Of a stretch of 64,000 bases of DNA, positions 49,670 through 61,519 are shown piece by piece. Within the stretch, counting starts at the first letter, position 1. Each line of letters begins with the position of its first letter. Made by a program: the position numbers and the translations under genes. This DNA comes from an uncultured Halomonas sp. (GTDB lineage Bacteria > Pseudomonadota > Gammaproteobacteria > Pseudomonadales > Halomonadaceae): positions 124,001 through 188,000 of the forward strand of contig NZ_CANMVL010000011.1 in assembly GCF_947501415.1 (NCBI RefSeq). The letters run 5' to 3'. Below the pieces are notes generated by a model, which saw nothing but the letters and a program-made list of their open reading frames with translations, was not told the origin of the DNA and did no database searches.

Positions 49670-51037
49670 CTACTTGCCAATACAGAAGCTGCCGAAGATC
49701 TCGCCGAGTAGATCATCGGCGCTGAACTCACCGGTGATCTGGCCCAGCGCCTGTTGGGCATCACGCAGATCCTCGGCGAGCAGCTCGCCGGCACCGTGGC
49801 CGGTGAGCTGGGCTTCTCCGTTCTCCAGTGCCTCCTCGGCACGGTCAAGGGCATCGAGGTGGCGCCGGCGGGCCGAGAAGCGCCCCTCTGCCGTGGCGGT
49901 GAAGCCCATTACCTCCTTGAGATGCGCCTTCAGGTTATCCACACCCTCCGTGGTCTTCGCCGAGAGCTTCACGATGGGAGTGGGTGTGGATAAGTCGAGT
50001 CCCGGGCGCTCTTCGCTGGCGTCGATCTTGTTGCGTACCAGGGTCAGCCGAGAAGGGTCGGGTAGCCGGGCCACGAACTCCGGCCAGATGGCCATCGGGT
50101 CGGTGGCGTCGGTGGCAGCGGCATCGACCAGCAACAGCACCCGGTCGGCCTTCTCGATCTCTGCCCAGGCGCGAGCCACACCGATCTGCTCCACGGCGTC
50201 CGGCGTGTCGCGCAGGCCGGCGGTGTCGATCACATGCAGCGGCATGCCATCGATATGGATATGCTCGCGCAACACGTCCCGAGTGGTGCCGGCAATATCG
50301 GTGACGATGGCCGTCTCCTGCTCGGTCAGGGCATTGAGCAGGCTCGACTTGCCCGCATTGGGCCGACCGGCGATCACCACGTTCATGCCCTCACGCATCA
50401 GCGCGCCCTGACCGGCGGCGGCACGAACCATGGCCAGCTCTGCCTTTACCTCGGCTAGCATCGCCGCCACCCGGCCGTCACCCAGGAAGTCGATCTCCTC
50501 TTCGGGGAAATCGATGGCCGCCTCCACATAGATGCGCAGCTCGATCAGACGCTCCACCAGGCCCTCGACTCGTCTCGAGAAGTCCCCCTGCAGGGAGCGC
50601 AAGGCATTTTCCGCCGCGGCCTGGGAGCTGGCATCGATCAGGTCGGCGATCGCCTCGGCCTGGGCGAGGTCGAGCTTGTCGTTGAGGAAGGCGCGTTCGG
50701 AGAACTCCCCCGGACGGGCGGGGCGGGCCCCCAGCTCGAGGCAGCGGCCGAGCAGCAGATCCATGATCACCGGACCACCATGCCCCTGCAGCTCGAGGAC
50801 ATCCTCCCCGGTGAAGGAGTGTGGCCCGGGGAAGAAGAGCGCGATGCCTTCATCGATCACGCCGCCGCCGCCTCGAAAGGGTCCATAGTGTGCGTGGCGA
50901 GGTGCGGGGCAGTGGTCCACCACCGCCTCGGCGATCGTTGCACAGAGCGGGCCTGAGACCCGGATGATGCCGACGCCGCCGCGTCCCGGCGGCGTGGCCA
51001 GTGCGGCGATGGTGTCCTGGTCGTGAAGCGGGGCCAT
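49670..51037 (-). CDS. mnmE: tRNA uridine modification GTPase MnmE
   Basis: GTPase partner of MnmG in wobble-uridine modification (also TrmE/ThdF), 455 aa. N-terminal tetrahydrofolate-binding domain from [22 protein letters not shown], helical domain, then the inserted G domain with P-loop [19 protein letters not shown] near residue 222, switch DIAGTTRD and DTAGLRDT. The C-terminus is the canonical FGSFCIGK with the catalytic Cys. Two perfect DnaA boxes lie within the gene. Its 3' end is the integration hotspot discussed in the findings. Confidence 0.98.
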   Translation of the reverse strand: MAPLHDQDTIAALATPPGRGGVGIIRVSGPLCATIAEAVVDHCPAPRHAHYGPFRGGGGVIDEGIALFFPGPHSFTGEDVLELQGHGGPVIMDLLLGRCLELGARPARPGEFSERAFLNDKLDLAQAEAIADLIDASSQAAAENALRSLQGDFSRRVEGLVERLIELRIYVEAAIDFPEEEIDFLGDGRVAAMLAEVKAELAMVRAAAGQGALMREGMNVVIAGRPNAGKSSLLNALTEQETAIVTDIAGTTRDVLREHIHIDGMPLHVIDTAGLRDTPDAVEQIGVARAWAEIEKADRVLLLVDAAATDATDPMAIWPEFVARLPDPSRLTLVRNKIDASEERPGLDLSTPTPIVKLSAKTTEGVDNLKAHLKEVMGFTATAEGRFSARRRHLDALDRAEEALENGEAQLTGHGAGELLAEDLRDAQQALGQITGEFSADDLLGEIFGSFCIGK

Positions 51038-51092
51038 GGGGGTCTCCTATGCGTGATGCAGGCATTGTCGTTGCGCCTCCCCAGAAACGCCA

Positions 51093-51115
51093 GACCCCCG
51101 CATGAGGCGGGGGTC
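51093..51115 (-). terminator. Hairpin after yidC
   Basis: Perfect 9-bp stem GACCCCCGC (51093-51101 with 51107-51115), 5-nt loop, 26 bp after the yidC stop. The following minus-strand sequence TGGCGTTTCT is only weakly T-rich, so termination before mnmE may be partial. Confidence 0.6.
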
Positions 51116-51140
51116 CGGGGAGTGGCTCGGGAATGAGCGG

Positions 51141-52826
51141 TTACTTGGTCTTCATGCCCTTGCCGACGCTGGGGTCGTTCTCGATCTTGCGAGTGATCAC
51201 GTACTGCTGGGCGATGGAGATGATGTTGTTCACCACCCAGTAGATCACCAGACCGGCCGGGAACCACAGGAAGAAGAAGGTGAAGACGATGGGCAGCATG
51301 CGCATGATCTTCGCCTGCATGGGGTCCGGCGGCGTCGGGTTGAGCATCTGCTGCACGAACATGGAGGCACCCATCAGGATCGGCAGGATAAACAGCGGAT
51401 CCTTCACCGAGAGATCCTGAATCCAGAACATGAAGGGCGCGTGACGCAGTTCCACGGACTCCAGCAGCATCCAGTAGAGTGCGATGAATACCGGCATCTG
51501 CACCAGAATTGGCAGACAGCCACCCAGAGGATTGATCTTCTCCTTCTGGTAGAACTTCATCATCTCCTGGGACATCTTCTGGCGGTCGTCGCCATACTGT
51601 TCCTTGAGGCGCTGCATCTCCGGGCCCAGCTTGCGCATGCGGGCCATGGACTTGTAAGCCTTGGCGGAGAGCGGCCACAAGGCGGTCTTGACCAGGATGG
51701 TCAACAGCACGATGGACCAGCCCCAGTTGCCGATGACGTCATGAATCTTGTCGAGCAGCCAGAACAGCGGGTTGGCGATAAACCACAGCCAGCCGAAATC
51801 GACGGTCAGCTTGAGGTTGGGCGCCACCGCTTCCATGTAGTCCTGCACCTTGGGGCCCACATAGAGAGTGGCGCCGAGGCGTGTTTCGCCATTGGCTGCC
51901 AGTTCCGTCACCGGGCCGGCGAAGGCGGCCACATTGCGACCGCGGGAGTCGGTGGTGGCGTAGAAGAGGTTCTGTTGGTTCTGCGGCGGAGCCCAGGCGC
52001 TGACAAAGTAGTGCTGGATAATCGCTACCCAGCCGCCCTCGGCTTCGCGGTTCTCGAACTTGCCCTCCTGGATCTCCTCGAAGTCGACCTTAAGGTAACG
52101 ATCCTCAGGCGTGGAGTAGGCCGCGCCCAGATAGGAGCGCATGCCCATCTTGGGACCACTGGAGGGGTCGCTGCTGTTGTCGCGGGCCAGCTGGCCGATG
52201 AAGCGAGCGGAGACAGGAGACTCGGTGTGGTTGGCCAGGAAGTATTCGACATCCACCGCGTAGCTGTTGCGTTCGAAGGTGAATCGCTTGATGACCTCGA
52301 TGCCGTTGACCTCACCATTGAGGTCTACTTCTAGGCGGCTGTCACCCTCGGCCAGGCGATACTCGGTCTGCTCGGGAGCGTAGGCGATGCGCCCGGACTG
52401 ACCATCCAGCTGAAGCCCGGAACGTGCCACGTAGCTGCGCGTCTCGCCATCGGAGAGCATCACATAGGAGCGGTCGGAGTCGAGGGTCAACTTATGCTGA
52501 GGCAGCGCAGCATAGACGATGTCACCGCCCTGGGGATCGATACGCAGGTCCAGCACATCGGTCATCACGGCAACCAGGTCTCGGCTGGACGCTGTCGTGT
52601 TCTCGCCAGGCATCGCCTCCGTGCGATCGCCACTGTTCGCCGTGGGGGCTGCCAGGCCTTCCTCGGCACTTTCGGCCTGGGAGCCGGTGCTTTTGGGCTG
52701 GCTGTTGGCGAAGGAGGGAGCCTGCGGCTCAGTGGCCATCTGGCCGTAGTCCTGATTCCACTGAACGACGATCAGATAGGCGAGCACCGCCAGTGGAATC
52801 AGCAATAGGAGTCGTTTTACGTCCAT
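51141..52826 (-). CDS. yidC: Membrane protein insertase YidC
   Basis: Oxa1-family insertase, 561 aa. N-terminal membrane anchor (MDVKRLLLLIPLAVLAYLIVVQW), a low-complexity Ser/Glu/Gly linker, a large periplasmic domain to about residue 345, then the five-helix core: WGWSIVLLTILVKTALWPLSAKAYKSMARMRKL with the hydrophilic-groove arginine-containing regions, QKEKINPLGGCLPILVQMPVFIALYWMLLES and the C-terminal helices. Inserts, among others, Fo c subunits. Confidence 0.97.
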   Translation of the reverse strand: MDVKRLLLLIPLAVLAYLIVVQWNQDYGQMATEPQAPSFANSQPKSTGSQAESAEEGLAAPTANSGDRTEAMPGENTTASSRDLVAVMTDVLDLRIDPQGGDIVYAALPQHKLTLDSDRSYVMLSDGETRSYVARSGLQLDGQSGRIAYAPEQTEYRLAEGDSRLEVDLNGEVNGIEVIKRFTFERNSYAVDVEYFLANHTESPVSARFIGQLARDNSSDPSSGPKMGMRSYLGAAYSTPEDRYLKVDFEEIQEGKFENREAEGGWVAIIQHYFVSAWAPPQNQQNLFYATTDSRGRNVAAFAGPVTELAANGETRLGATLYVGPKVQDYMEAVAPNLKLTVDFGWLWFIANPLFWLLDKIHDVIGNWGWSIVLLTILVKTALWPLSAKAYKSMARMRKLGPEMQRLKEQYGDDRQKMSQEMMKFYQKEKINPLGGCLPILVQMPVFIALYWMLLESVELRHAPFMFWIQDLSVKDPLFILPILMGASMFVQQMLNPTPPDPMQAKIMRMLPIVFTFFFLWFPAGLVIYWVVNNIISIAQQYVITRKIENDPSVGKGMKTK

Positions 52827-52955
52827 GAGGGTTCTGCCCAGTGGGTAGTGAACTTGCCAGGGGCGGAAGGCGATTCAGCCGCCCGAGATAGACAAAAGCC
52901 TGCCAAGGGCAGGCTGTATTCCGAACACGGACTTTCTAGGGTAGCCCCGGCAGCG

Positions 52956-53408
52956 TCAAGTCCTGCCTCGAGAAGGGGTGCGCTCATGATCCTGCGGGCT
53001 CCGATCCGATGAAGGTGGCTCGATGCTCGGTGGTGGCTGTGTTGCGAACGATTTCTTGGCGTCGCGGGTCAGCCTTCGCCACATCCCGAACAGCTGCCGG
53101 TGCAGGGTCTCATTGTCCAGTTCTCCGACTCCGCGACGTGACAGTATCACGATGTCGACGGCAGGTAGCCGATGTTGCTGGAACCGGATCGATTCGCGTA
53201 CCAGTCGCTTGACACGATTGCGGTCCACGGCACGGCGCATGCTCTTCTTGCTGATCACAAGGCCGATACGGGGGTGTCCCAGATCGTTGGGCGAGGCGAG
53301 TGCCATCAGCCCTTTACCATGTACCTTAAAGGCAGCGTTATCGAAGACCTGACGGTAGTCCCCTGCCGTCAGCAGGCGCAGACGGCGGGGAAACGTTTGG
53401 CAGGGCAC
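52956..53408 (-). CDS. rnpA: Ribonuclease P protein component
   Basis: Protein subunit of RNase P, which matures tRNA 5' ends, 150 aa. FPRRLRLLTAGDYRQVFD at the start, RIGLVISKKSMRRAVDRNRVKRLVRESIRFQ near residue 48 with the RNR motif, then VDIVILSRRGVGELDN. The last ~30 residues (TQPPPSIEPPSSDRSPQDHERTPSRGRT) are a disordered extension beyond the normal ~120. Starts at GTG, 13 bp after rpmH. No yidD follows. Confidence 0.95.
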   Translation of the reverse strand: MPCQTFPRRLRLLTAGDYRQVFDNAAFKVHGKGLMALASPNDLGHPRIGLVISKKSMRRAVDRNRVKRLVRESIRFQQHRLPAVDIVILSRRGVGELDNETLHRQLFGMWRRLTRDAKKSFATQPPPSIEPPSSDRSPQDHERTPSRGRT

Positions 53409-53421
53409 GCAGGGTCCGTGA

Positions 53422-53556
53422 TCAGGCGCTCAGGCGCTTGCGACCCTTGGCGCGACGACGCGCCAGTACGGCACGACCGTTCTTGGTGGCCATCCGGGCA
53501 CGGAAACCATGCATGCGCTTGCGCTTCAGGACACTGGGCTGAAAGGTGCGTTTCAT
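53422..53556 (-). CDS. rpmH: 50S ribosomal protein L34
   Basis: 44-residue basic ribosomal protein, [18 protein letters not shown] at the start and [14 protein letters not shown] at the end; complete and canonical. Transcribed away from dnaA as in most gammaproteobacteria, with rnpA behind it. Confidence 0.98.
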   Translation of the reverse strand: MKRTFQPSVLKRKRMHGFRARMATKNGRAVLARRRAKGRKRLSA

Positions 53557-53799
53557 AACTCGTTATTCCCACGTGGTTTTCAGGACGATTCGTCGTTTTC
53601 GAGGCGTCTGGATTCCCGCTGGGAACCCGGACGTATTCGGCTCAAGACCGGAAATTGTAGTGTTTTCCCCCGGGCGGTGCAATTTTTCCGTGTGCTAATT
53701 GCACTCTTCGTCAAGGCAGGCGTGGTGGGCGATGGGACTGGGTGGTGTGGGATCTATGCAGCCAGGGGGAGATTCAAGTACCTAGCAGGCTTGCGCCGC

Positions 53800-54079
53800 A
53801 TCAATAACAATAATGTTTATATCTTGTAATACCCTGTTATTAATAATGGGGAAGGTGGTTGTGGATAACTGTTTTTATATCAATTACGACAACTAGTTGG
53901 GATGCTATAAAATATGTGGATAGTGATGGGAGAAGCGGTGCCCTTCACGCGGGAATCCTGTGGATGAAAATGGGCCTTCTCCACAACGCTGGATTGTCCA
54001 CAGCTCAATACAGATGGCGTCATCACACCATACGCCTGTTTTCCACAGGGTGTGTCAAGGCGCCTCGGGGTGTGGATAA
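53800..54079. other. rpmH-dnaA intergenic oriC-like region with DnaA boxes
   Basis: A gene-free stretch (53557-54135) whose left half is AT-rich: 53800-53850 and 53869-53916 hold AATAACAATAATG, TTATTAATAATGG, TTTTTATATCAATT. Seven DnaA-box-like nonamers follow: 53860-53868 (perfect, reverse), 53915-53923, 53959-53967, 53977-53985, 53994-54002 (TTGTCCACA), 54039-54047 (TTTTCCACA) and 54071-54079 (perfect, reverse). This is the standard pseudomonad-type oriC position. Short open frames inside are not protein-like. Confidence 0.72.
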
Positions 54080-54101
54080 CCGAGTGTTGTGGCGATACAA
54101 T
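54073..54101 (+). promoter_or_regulatory. Candidate dnaA promoter overlapped by a DnaA box
   Basis: TGGATA (54073-54078) and TACAAT (54096-54101) are separated by 17 bp and end 34 bp before the dnaA GTG. The -35 hexamer lies within the perfect DnaA box 54071-54079, which fits autorepression of dnaA. Weak match at -35, so tentative. Confidence 0.4.
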
Positions 54102-54135
54102 GCCCGGCCGTTTTACGACAAGGTGGTGACGTCGC

Positions 54136-55605
54136 GTGTCGCTGGCTCTCTGGCAACAGTGTCTGGATACCCTGCAGGATGAATTGAGCTCGCAGCAGTT
54201 CAACACCTGGATTCGCCCGCTTCAGGCAGAGGAGGGCGAAGGGGGAGAGCTGTGCCTGCTGGCCCCCAATCGCTTCGTGCGCGATTGGGTCAGCGACAAG
54301 TTTGCCAAGCGGATCACCGAACTGCTGCGCGAGCTCTCCCCGGCGCGGCCGCCGAAGGTGGTCCTGAGCGTGGGAAGCCGGCGTGCCGTACCTCGGCCAC
54401 AGCCACGGGAGCTCGGCACTCCCGTGTCGGCGACGCCACGGCAGCCGGCAGCTCCTGCGGTCCATACGCGACCCCGGGGTGAGGTGGCCGACGAGGCCGA
54501 GATTCAGACATCCCGAGACGAAGCGCCGTCGGCCCGACGACCAGGAGGTGAGCGTCAGGTCCAGGTAGAGGGGAGTCTTAAGCACACCAGTGGCCTCAAT
54601 CCCAACTTCACCTTCGAGACCTTTGTCGAGGGCAAGTCGAACCAGCTGGCTCGGGCCGCCTCGCGCCAGGTATCGGAGAATCCCGGTGGGGCCTATAACC
54701 CGCTGTTTCTCTATGGGGGCGTGGGCCTGGGCAAGACTCACCTGATGCATGCCGTAGGCAATGCCCTGGCGGGCCGGCGCGAGAATGCGCGGGTCGTCTA
54801 TCTCCATTCCGAGCGCTTCGTTGCCGATATGGTCAAGGCGCTGCAGCTCAACGCCATCAACGATTTCAAGCGTTTCTACCGTAGCGTCGACGCCCTGCTG
54901 ATCGATGACATCCAGTTCTTCGCCGGCAAGGAGCGCTCCCAGGAGGAGTTCTTCCATACCTTCAACGCCCTGCTCGAGGGCGGGCAGCAGATGATCCTGA
55001 CCTCCGATCGTTATCCCAAGGAGATCAGTGGTGTGGAGGAGCGCCTCAAGTCCCGCTTCGGTTGGGGGCTGACGGTCGCGATCGAGCCCCCGGAGCTCGA
55101 GACGCGTGTCGCCATCCTGATGAAGAAGGCCGATCAGGCCAGGGTCGACCTGCCTCACGACGCCGCCTTCTTTATCGCCCAGAAGATCCGTTCCAACGTG
55201 CGCGAGCTGGAGGGGGCCCTCAAGAAGGTAATCGCCGACTCCCACTTCATGGGCAAGCCGATCACCCAGGACTTTATCCGCGAATCGCTGAAGGACCTGT
55301 TGGCCCTCCAGGACAAGCAGGTGGGGGTCGACAATATCCAACGAACCGTGGCTGAGTACTACAAGATCAAGCTCGCCGATCTGCTTTCCAAGCGCCGTTC
55401 TCGCTCGGTGGCACGCCCTCGACAGGTGGCCATGGCCCTGGCCAAGGAGTTGACCAATCATAGCCTGCCTGAAATCGGTGATGCATTCGGAGGGCGTGAT
55501 CACACCACGGTGCTGCACGCCTGTCGCAAGGTAAAGCAGCTTCAGGAGGAGAGTTCCGATATCCGCGAGGACTACAAGAACCTCATGCGACTGCTGACCA
55601 GCTGA
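54136..55605 (+). CDS. dnaA: Chromosomal replication initiator DnaA
   Basis: 489 aa, GTG start ([30 protein letters not shown]). Domain I to ~90, a proline/arginine-rich linker (domain II) to ~150, then the AAA+ domain with [21 protein letters not shown] near residue 195, [21 protein letters not shown] near 255, and domain IV with the DNA-binding signature [19 protein letters not shown] near 455. First gene of dnaA-dnaN-recF-gyrB. Confidence 0.99.
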   Translation: MSLALWQQCLDTLQDELSSQQFNTWIRPLQAEEGEGGELCLLAPNRFVRDWVSDKFAKRITELLRELSPARPPKVVLSVGSRRAVPRPQPRELGTPVSATPRQPAAPAVHTRPRGEVADEAEIQTSRDEAPSARRPGGERQVQVEGSLKHTSGLNPNFTFETFVEGKSNQLARAASRQVSENPGGAYNPLFLYGGVGLGKTHLMHAVGNALAGRRENARVVYLHSERFVADMVKALQLNAINDFKRFYRSVDALLIDDIQFFAGKERSQEEFFHTFNALLEGGQQMILTSDRYPKEISGVEERLKSRFGWGLTVAIEPPELETRVAILMKKADQARVDLPHDAAFFIAQKIRSNVRELEGALKKVIADSHFMGKPITQDFIRESLKDLLALQDKQVGVDNIQRTVAEYYKIKLADLLSKRRSRSVARPRQVAMALAKELTNHSLPEIGDAFGGRDHTTVLHACRKVKQLQEESSDIREDYKNLMRLLTS

Positions 55606-55712
55606 TCGCTCCGCCCTCCGAGATACTGCCGGCTTGTGGTTTAATGGTCGTCATGCCATCTGGCCGGGCCCCTGCCGGCTGCAACCCTTTCAGGACAAGA
55701 CGTGGAGCCGAC

Positions 55713-56816
55713 ATGAAATTTTCCATCTCCCGCGAAGCGCTGCTGCGACCGTTGACGCTGGTGGCAGGCGTGGTCGAACGCCGCCAAACCCTGCCGGTAC
55801 TTTCCAATGTATTGATTCAGGTAGGGCAGGAGGAGGTCGCTCTGACCGGCACCGACCTGGAGGTAGAGTTGATCGGTCGCACCGTGGCAACCCGGGTGGA
55901 TGAGCCTGGCGGTGTTACCGTGCCAGCCCGAAAGCTGATGGATATCTGCAAGTCGCTCCCCGACCAGGCCGAGATCCAGCTCTCCCTGGAGGATGGGCGC
56001 GCCGTATTGCGTAGTGGTCGATCGCGCTTCACCCTCTCTACCTTGCCGGTCGCCGAATTTCCGAGCATCGAGGACAGTCAGGGCAGCACCGAGTTGAGCC
56101 TGCCGCGGGGAATGCTCAAGCACCTGATCGACGCTACCTCATTCGCCATGGCACAGCAGGATGTGCGCTACTACCTCAATGGCATGCTCCTTGAGATGCG
56201 TGACAACCTGATCCGCGCGGTGGCTACCGACGGCCACCGACTGGCGGTCTGTTCGCGTCCGGCGGAGCTTCATGTGGAGTCGCCTCAGAAGCTGATCGTG
56301 CCGCGCAAGGGGATCCTGGAGCTGGTACGCCTGCTCGATGATGGCGAGGATCCGGTCAGCCTGACCCTGGGAGCCAGCCATATTCGGGCACACACGGGAG
56401 ACTTCACCTTCACCTCCAAGCTGGTCGACGGCAAGTTTCCCGACTATGAGCGTGTGGTTCCCCGCGGTGGTGACAAGGTGTTCATCGCCGAGCGTGCCGA
56501 GATGCGGCAGGTGCTGTCACGAACCGCGATTCTCTCCAACGAGAAGTATCGAGGGGTACGACTTCACCTCGAGGAGGGCAATCTCAAGGTGATGGCCAAC
56601 AACCCCGAGCAGGAAGAGGCCGAGGAGAACATCGCGATCGAATATAGCGGCGACTCTCTCGAGATTGGCTTCAATGTCGGCTATCTGGTCGATGTGCTCA
56701 ATGCCATCGACGACGAGCGCATTCAGATGACGTTGGCAGACTCCAATAGCAGTGCGCTGATGGAGGAGCCGGGTGGTGGGGACGCTCTCTACGTCGTCAT
56801 GCCGATGCGCCTGTGA
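55713..56816 (+). CDS. dnaN: DNA polymerase III beta sliding clamp
   Basis: Ring clamp that holds the polymerase on DNA, 367 aa from the ATG at 55713, which begins MKFSISREALLRPLTLVAGVVERRQTLPVLSNVLI, the expected start. The upstream open frame is not clamp-like. LPVAEFPSIED and VDGKFPDYERVVP are conserved; it ends with YVVMPMRL. About 107 bp after dnaA. Confidence 0.98.
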   Translation: MKFSISREALLRPLTLVAGVVERRQTLPVLSNVLIQVGQEEVALTGTDLEVELIGRTVATRVDEPGGVTVPARKLMDICKSLPDQAEIQLSLEDGRAVLRSGRSRFTLSTLPVAEFPSIEDSQGSTELSLPRGMLKHLIDATSFAMAQQDVRYYLNGMLLEMRDNLIRAVATDGHRLAVCSRPAELHVESPQKLIVPRKGILELVRLLDDGEDPVSLTLGASHIRAHTGDFTFTSKLVDGKFPDYERVVPRGGDKVFIAERAEMRQVLSRTAILSNEKYRGVRLHLEEGNLKVMANNPEQEEAEENIAIEYSGDSLEIGFNVGYLVDVLNAIDDERIQMTLADSNSSALMEEPGGGDALYVVMPMRL

Positions 56817-56825
56817 CCCACCCAG

Positions 56826-56852
56826 GGCGGCCCGACCGGGCCGCCGCGTTTT
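56826..56852 (+). terminator. Hairpin with T-run between dnaN and recF
   Basis: Stem GGCGGCCC (56826-56833 with 56838-56845), 4-nt loop, followed by GCGTTTTCC. Likely a partial terminator that reduces read-through into recF and gyrB. Confidence 0.6.
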
Positions 56853-56858
56853 CCCCTT

Positions 56859-60412
<3,554 letters not shown>

Positions 60413-60417
60413 TTGCA

Positions 60418-60433
60418 TGTTTCACGTGAAACA
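60418..60433. other. parS site 3 (perfect), after gyrB
   Basis: TGTTTCACGTGAAACA starting six bases after the gyrB stop, in the spacer before the terminator. Confidence 0.92.
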
Positions 60434-60470
60434 CTACCCATCGCCCTGATGCCCGTCACCAGGCCTCTGG

Positions 60471-60506
60471 AAAAGGCCCGTCATCGATAGCGATGACGGG
60501 CCTTTT
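60471..60506 (+). terminator. Terminator of the dnaA-gyrB operon
   Basis: 16-bp perfect stem (AAAAGGCCCGTCATCG, 60471-60486 with 60491-60506, 4-nt loop) with A-run left and T-run right within the stem. It serves the convergent gyrB and gmhB transcripts. Confidence 0.9.
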
Positions 60507-60553
60507 CATAACTGTACCTCAAGGAGTGGGAAGGCTGAGCCGGGCCTTGTGCA

Positions 60554-61177
60554 TCACGCTTTATTTCCATCCTCGCGCTCACTCTCACTCTCACTCCCAC
60601 GCCCACTGTCACCCCCATCTCCTAGAAGCCAGCCGACGAAGTCGGCCAGGCTGTCGAAGATCAGCGTATCGTTATCCGAAGCGGCCAGCTCGGGGTGTTG
60701 CTCCAGGGTGCGCTGACCCTTGCCGGTGCGAACCAGAACGGGGCGACAGCCCATGGGGACTCCGGCCTGCAGGTCGCGCAGACTGTCTCCCACCATCCAG
60801 CCGCCTGCCAGGCCACGCAGCTGCAGGGCATCGCGGATCTGCTCCAGGAGCCCGGACAGCGGCTTGCGGCAGCAGCAGTGGTCATCGGGACCATGAGGGC
60901 ACCACGCGATATGGGCAATCTCGCCACCGGCCTCGGTTACCCGCCGGCAAAGTTCCTTATGCATCTCTGCCAGGGTTTCCTCGGTGTAGTAACCACGAGC
61001 AATGCCCGACTGGTTGGTCGCCACGGCTATCGTCCAGCCGGCCTGGCTCAGGCGCGCGATAGCTTCGATGGCGCTGGGGTAGGGAATCCACTCTGCCAAG
61101 GATTTCACATAGTCATCAGAGTCCTGGTTGATCACGCCATCTCGGTCGAGGATCACCAGGCGATCGCTGGTATGCAC
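60554..61177 (-). CDS. gmhB: D-glycero-beta-D-manno-heptose-1,7-bisphosphate 7-phosphatase
   Basis: HAD phosphatase of lipopolysaccharide core heptose synthesis, 207 aa from the GTG at 61177 (AAGGAA upstream). LVILDRDGVINQDSDDYVKSLAEW carries the nucleophile Asp; AVATNQSGIARGYYTEETL is next; the zinc-loop cysteines are in IAWCPHGPDDHCCCRKP; WMVGDSLRDLQAGVPMGC holds the last motif. Upstream open frame through the repeat array is spurious. The C-terminus ends in an unusual Ser/Glu/Gly-rich tail encoded by CACTCT-type DNA repeats. Confidence 0.93.
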   Translation of the reverse strand: MHTSDRLVILDRDGVINQDSDDYVKSLAEWIPYPSAIEAIARLSQAGWTIAVATNQSGIARGYYTEETLAEMHKELCRRVTEAGGEIAHIAWCPHGPDDHCCCRKPLSGLLEQIRDALQLRGLAGGWMVGDSLRDLQAGVPMGCRPVLVRTGKGQRTLEQHPELAASDNDTLIFDSLADFVGWLLGDGGDSGRGSESESEREDGNKA

Positions 61178-61211
61178 GGCACCGTTTCCTTTTCGCAGGG
61201 TTGGTTGGTGG

Positions 61212-61249
61212 TTGGCACTCAGTGTTTCACGTGAAACACTGAGTGCCAA
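61212..61249. other. parS site 4 inside a 38-bp perfect palindrome
   Basis: The perfect parS TGTTTCACGTGAAACA at 61223-61238 is extended on both sides into a 38-bp perfect palindrome (half-site 61212-61230 and complement 61231-61249). It lies 35 bp upstream of gmhB and borders the tandem repeat array. Confidence 0.93.
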
Positions 61250-61250
61250 G

Positions 61251-61350
61251 GAGCAAGGAGCAAGGAGCAAGGAGCAAGGAGCAAGGAGCAAGGAGCAAGG
61301 AGCAAGGAAGGGGCAAGGAAGGGGCAAGGAAGGGGCAAGGAAGGGGCAAG
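61251..61350. repeat. Compound tandem array: 8 x GAGCAAG then 4 x GAAGGGGCAAG
   Basis: Eight perfect 7-bp copies of GAGCAAG at 61251-61306, followed directly by four perfect 11-bp copies of GAAGGGGCAAG at 61307-61350. It lies between parS sites 4 and 5 in the leader of gmhB. It shares CAAGGGG with the block at 3862-3924. The perfect copies imply recent expansion; no gene is encoded. Confidence 0.96.
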
Positions 61351-61400
61351 GGCGTGGGGGTGGTTGGCTACTGTGTGGCGCTGTGTGGCTGGAACGGCAA

Positions 61401-61416
61401 TGTTCCACGTGAAACA
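61401..61416. other. parS site 5 (15/16)
   Basis: TGTTCCACGTGAAACA, one mismatch to the parS palindrome; this variant is itself a well-known functional parS in other bacteria. Confidence 0.88.
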
Positions 61417-61436
61417 TCATCATGAATGGCAGCCCA

Positions 61437-61452
61437 CGTTCCATGTGAAACA
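61437..61452. other. Degenerate parS-like site 6
   Basis: CGTTCCATGTGAAACA, three mismatches, 36 bp from site 5. Possibly a decayed or low-affinity site. Confidence 0.5.
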
Positions 61453-61468
61453 GTACAGTGGCCAGATA

Positions 61469-61500
61469 CAAAAAAGGCCGGCAGTTGCTGCTGCCGGCCT
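61469..61500 (-). terminator. Terminator of glyQ-glyS
   Basis: Stem AGGCCGGCAG/CTGCCGGCCT (61475-61484 with 61491-61500), 6-nt loop, followed on the minus strand by a run of T, 20 bp after the glyS stop. Classic Rho-independent terminator. Confidence 0.93.
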
Positions 61501-61519
61501 CGATGGTGCCAGGGGGCGG

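Noticed and set aside
53509..54182. Small open frames in the rpmH-dnaA region
   Set aside because: They run through AT-rich origin DNA and DnaA boxes, lack ribosome-binding sites and show no known motif.
60554..61471. Longer gmhB start including the repeat-encoded Pro/Leu/Cys stretch
   Set aside because: The extra ~98 residues are read from parS sites and tandem repeats; homology begins at the GTG at 61177 with a good ribosome-binding site.
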